Origin: Cellulomonas chengniuliangii
GTDB lineage: Bacteria > Actinomycetota > Actinomycetes > Actinomycetales > Cellulomonadaceae
Assembly (NCBI RefSeq): GCF_024508335.1
Contig: NZ_CP101988.1
Span: 2,728,001-2,792,000, forward strand
DNA: 64,000 bases
Reading direction: 5' to 3'
Below, piece by piece: positions 63,618 to 64,000 of the stretch (the first letter of the stretch is position 1; each line of letters opens with the position of its first letter). The notes beneath the pieces are model-generated. The model searched no databases. It worked only from the letters and a program-made list of their open reading frames with translations, and was not told the DNA's origin. A program made the position numbers and the translations under genes.

Positions 63618-64000
63618 TCGACCACCTGCGCGCCCTCGTCCTGCGCGGGGCAGGATCGCCGCACCGGGCACCGCGAGCACAGGTCGTTCGCCGACGCGGT
63701 GAACGTCGACCCCGCCATCTGCTCGGCGACGTCCTCGATCAGGGTCCGCGCCCAGGTGGACCCGTCCTCCTGCTGCTCGAGCGGCGGCTGCACCCGCAGC
63801 GTGGGTCCCTTGGCGACGTCGGACACGAACACGAGCTGCGCCCCCGCGCTCCGGGCGCCCGGCGGAAGGCCGTCGAACGCGCCCGAGTCGACCGCGAGCT
63901 GGTAGGCCCCGAGCTGCGCGTTCTCCTCCGCCTTGGCCACCGACGGCGCGCTGCGACCGGTCTTGAGGTCGCTCACCCGCACGAGCGGCGCCTCGTCCGG
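63614..64000 (-). CDS. adnA: AdnA-like helicase-nuclease subunit (C-terminal part only)
   Basis: About 129 codons of the 3' end. Nuclease motif VSDLKTGRSA, the QLGAYQLAV helix, and the Fe-S-type Cys cluster CSRCPVRRSCP near the stop, as in AddB/AdnA nuclease domains. The rest lies beyond the right edge. Overlaps the adnB start by four bases. Confidence 0.85.
   Translation of the reverse strand, partial: PDEAPLVRVSDLKTGRSAPSVAKAEENAQLGAYQLAVDSGAFDGLPPGARSAGAQLVFVSDVAKGPTLRVQPPLEQQEDGSTWARTLIEDVAEQMAGSTFTASANDLCSRCPVRRSCPAQDEGAQVVE

Noticed and set aside
63202-63702. Plus-strand ORFs over the right end
   Set aside because: Shadows of the AdnB-like gene, which has intact helicase motifs in the minus frame.

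Overview
The window is very GC-rich DNA with strongly GC-biased third codon positions, typical of an actinobacterium. Gene content (CarD, WhiB7, UPF0182, mycoredoxin, UvrD2, an AdnAB-like helicase-nuclease pair, a LigB-type ligase, leaderless starts) fits the Micrococcales, and the carbohydrate genes fit a Cellulomonas-like organism. The genus is inferred; it was not tested by a 16S search.

Layout. 1-1.8 kb: start of a kdp potassium-pump operon, with two tiny leader ORFs. 1.9-3.7 kb: kdgK-eda (KDG kinase, KDPG aldolase). 3.9-6.2 kb: a secreted protein, a PadR-HAAS-type pair and a VOC protein. 6.3-14.2 kb: a six-gene operon (ROK repressor, ABC sugar importer, GH15, GH31) for uptake and hydrolysis of alpha-glucosides, probably isomalto-oligosaccharides. 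14.4-18.8 kb: a universal stress protein, two NAD(P)-dependent oxidoreductases, an IclR regulator and a VOC protein. 18.9-24.9 kb: a complete rRNA operon on the minus strand (16S-23S-5S) with three tandem promoters, two of them inside a duplicated leader module. 25-34.9 kb: mixed housekeeping and accessory genes (TspO-like, NUDIX, CREST-like membrane protein, DinB, Mut7-C, LigB, CarD, HMP/pyridoxine-type kinase, MFS efflux). 35.1-38.5 kb: an aldolase-HAD-DhaL-DhaK operon for an unidentified ketose. 38.6-40.7 kb: YdeI-like, WYL regulator and PhnB-like genes.

The most striking structure is a 3.7 kb integrated element at 40.80-44.54 kb. It sits in the 3' end of the initiator tRNA-fMet gene, is bounded by 35-bp perfect direct repeats, and encodes a tyrosine recombinase. 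Its cargo is a four-gene, fully overlapping ArsR-SRPBCC-DUF6069-metallohydrolase operon with a perfect palindromic operator. The element appears to carry its own tRNA terminator, replacing the native one now stranded at the far end.

44.6-64 kb follows an order I recall from the Mycobacterium tuberculosis Rv3193c-Rv3202c region: UPF0182, Lon-like PDZ protease, DUF2342, ThiF-like, WhiB7, UvrD2, mycoredoxin, NudC, APH-like kinase and the AdnAB-like pair. whiB7 has a long leader with an 85-codon upstream ORF and an attenuator-like hairpin.

Across the window at least seven genes start exactly six bases after a TAnnnT -10 box, which indicates widespread leaderless transcription.
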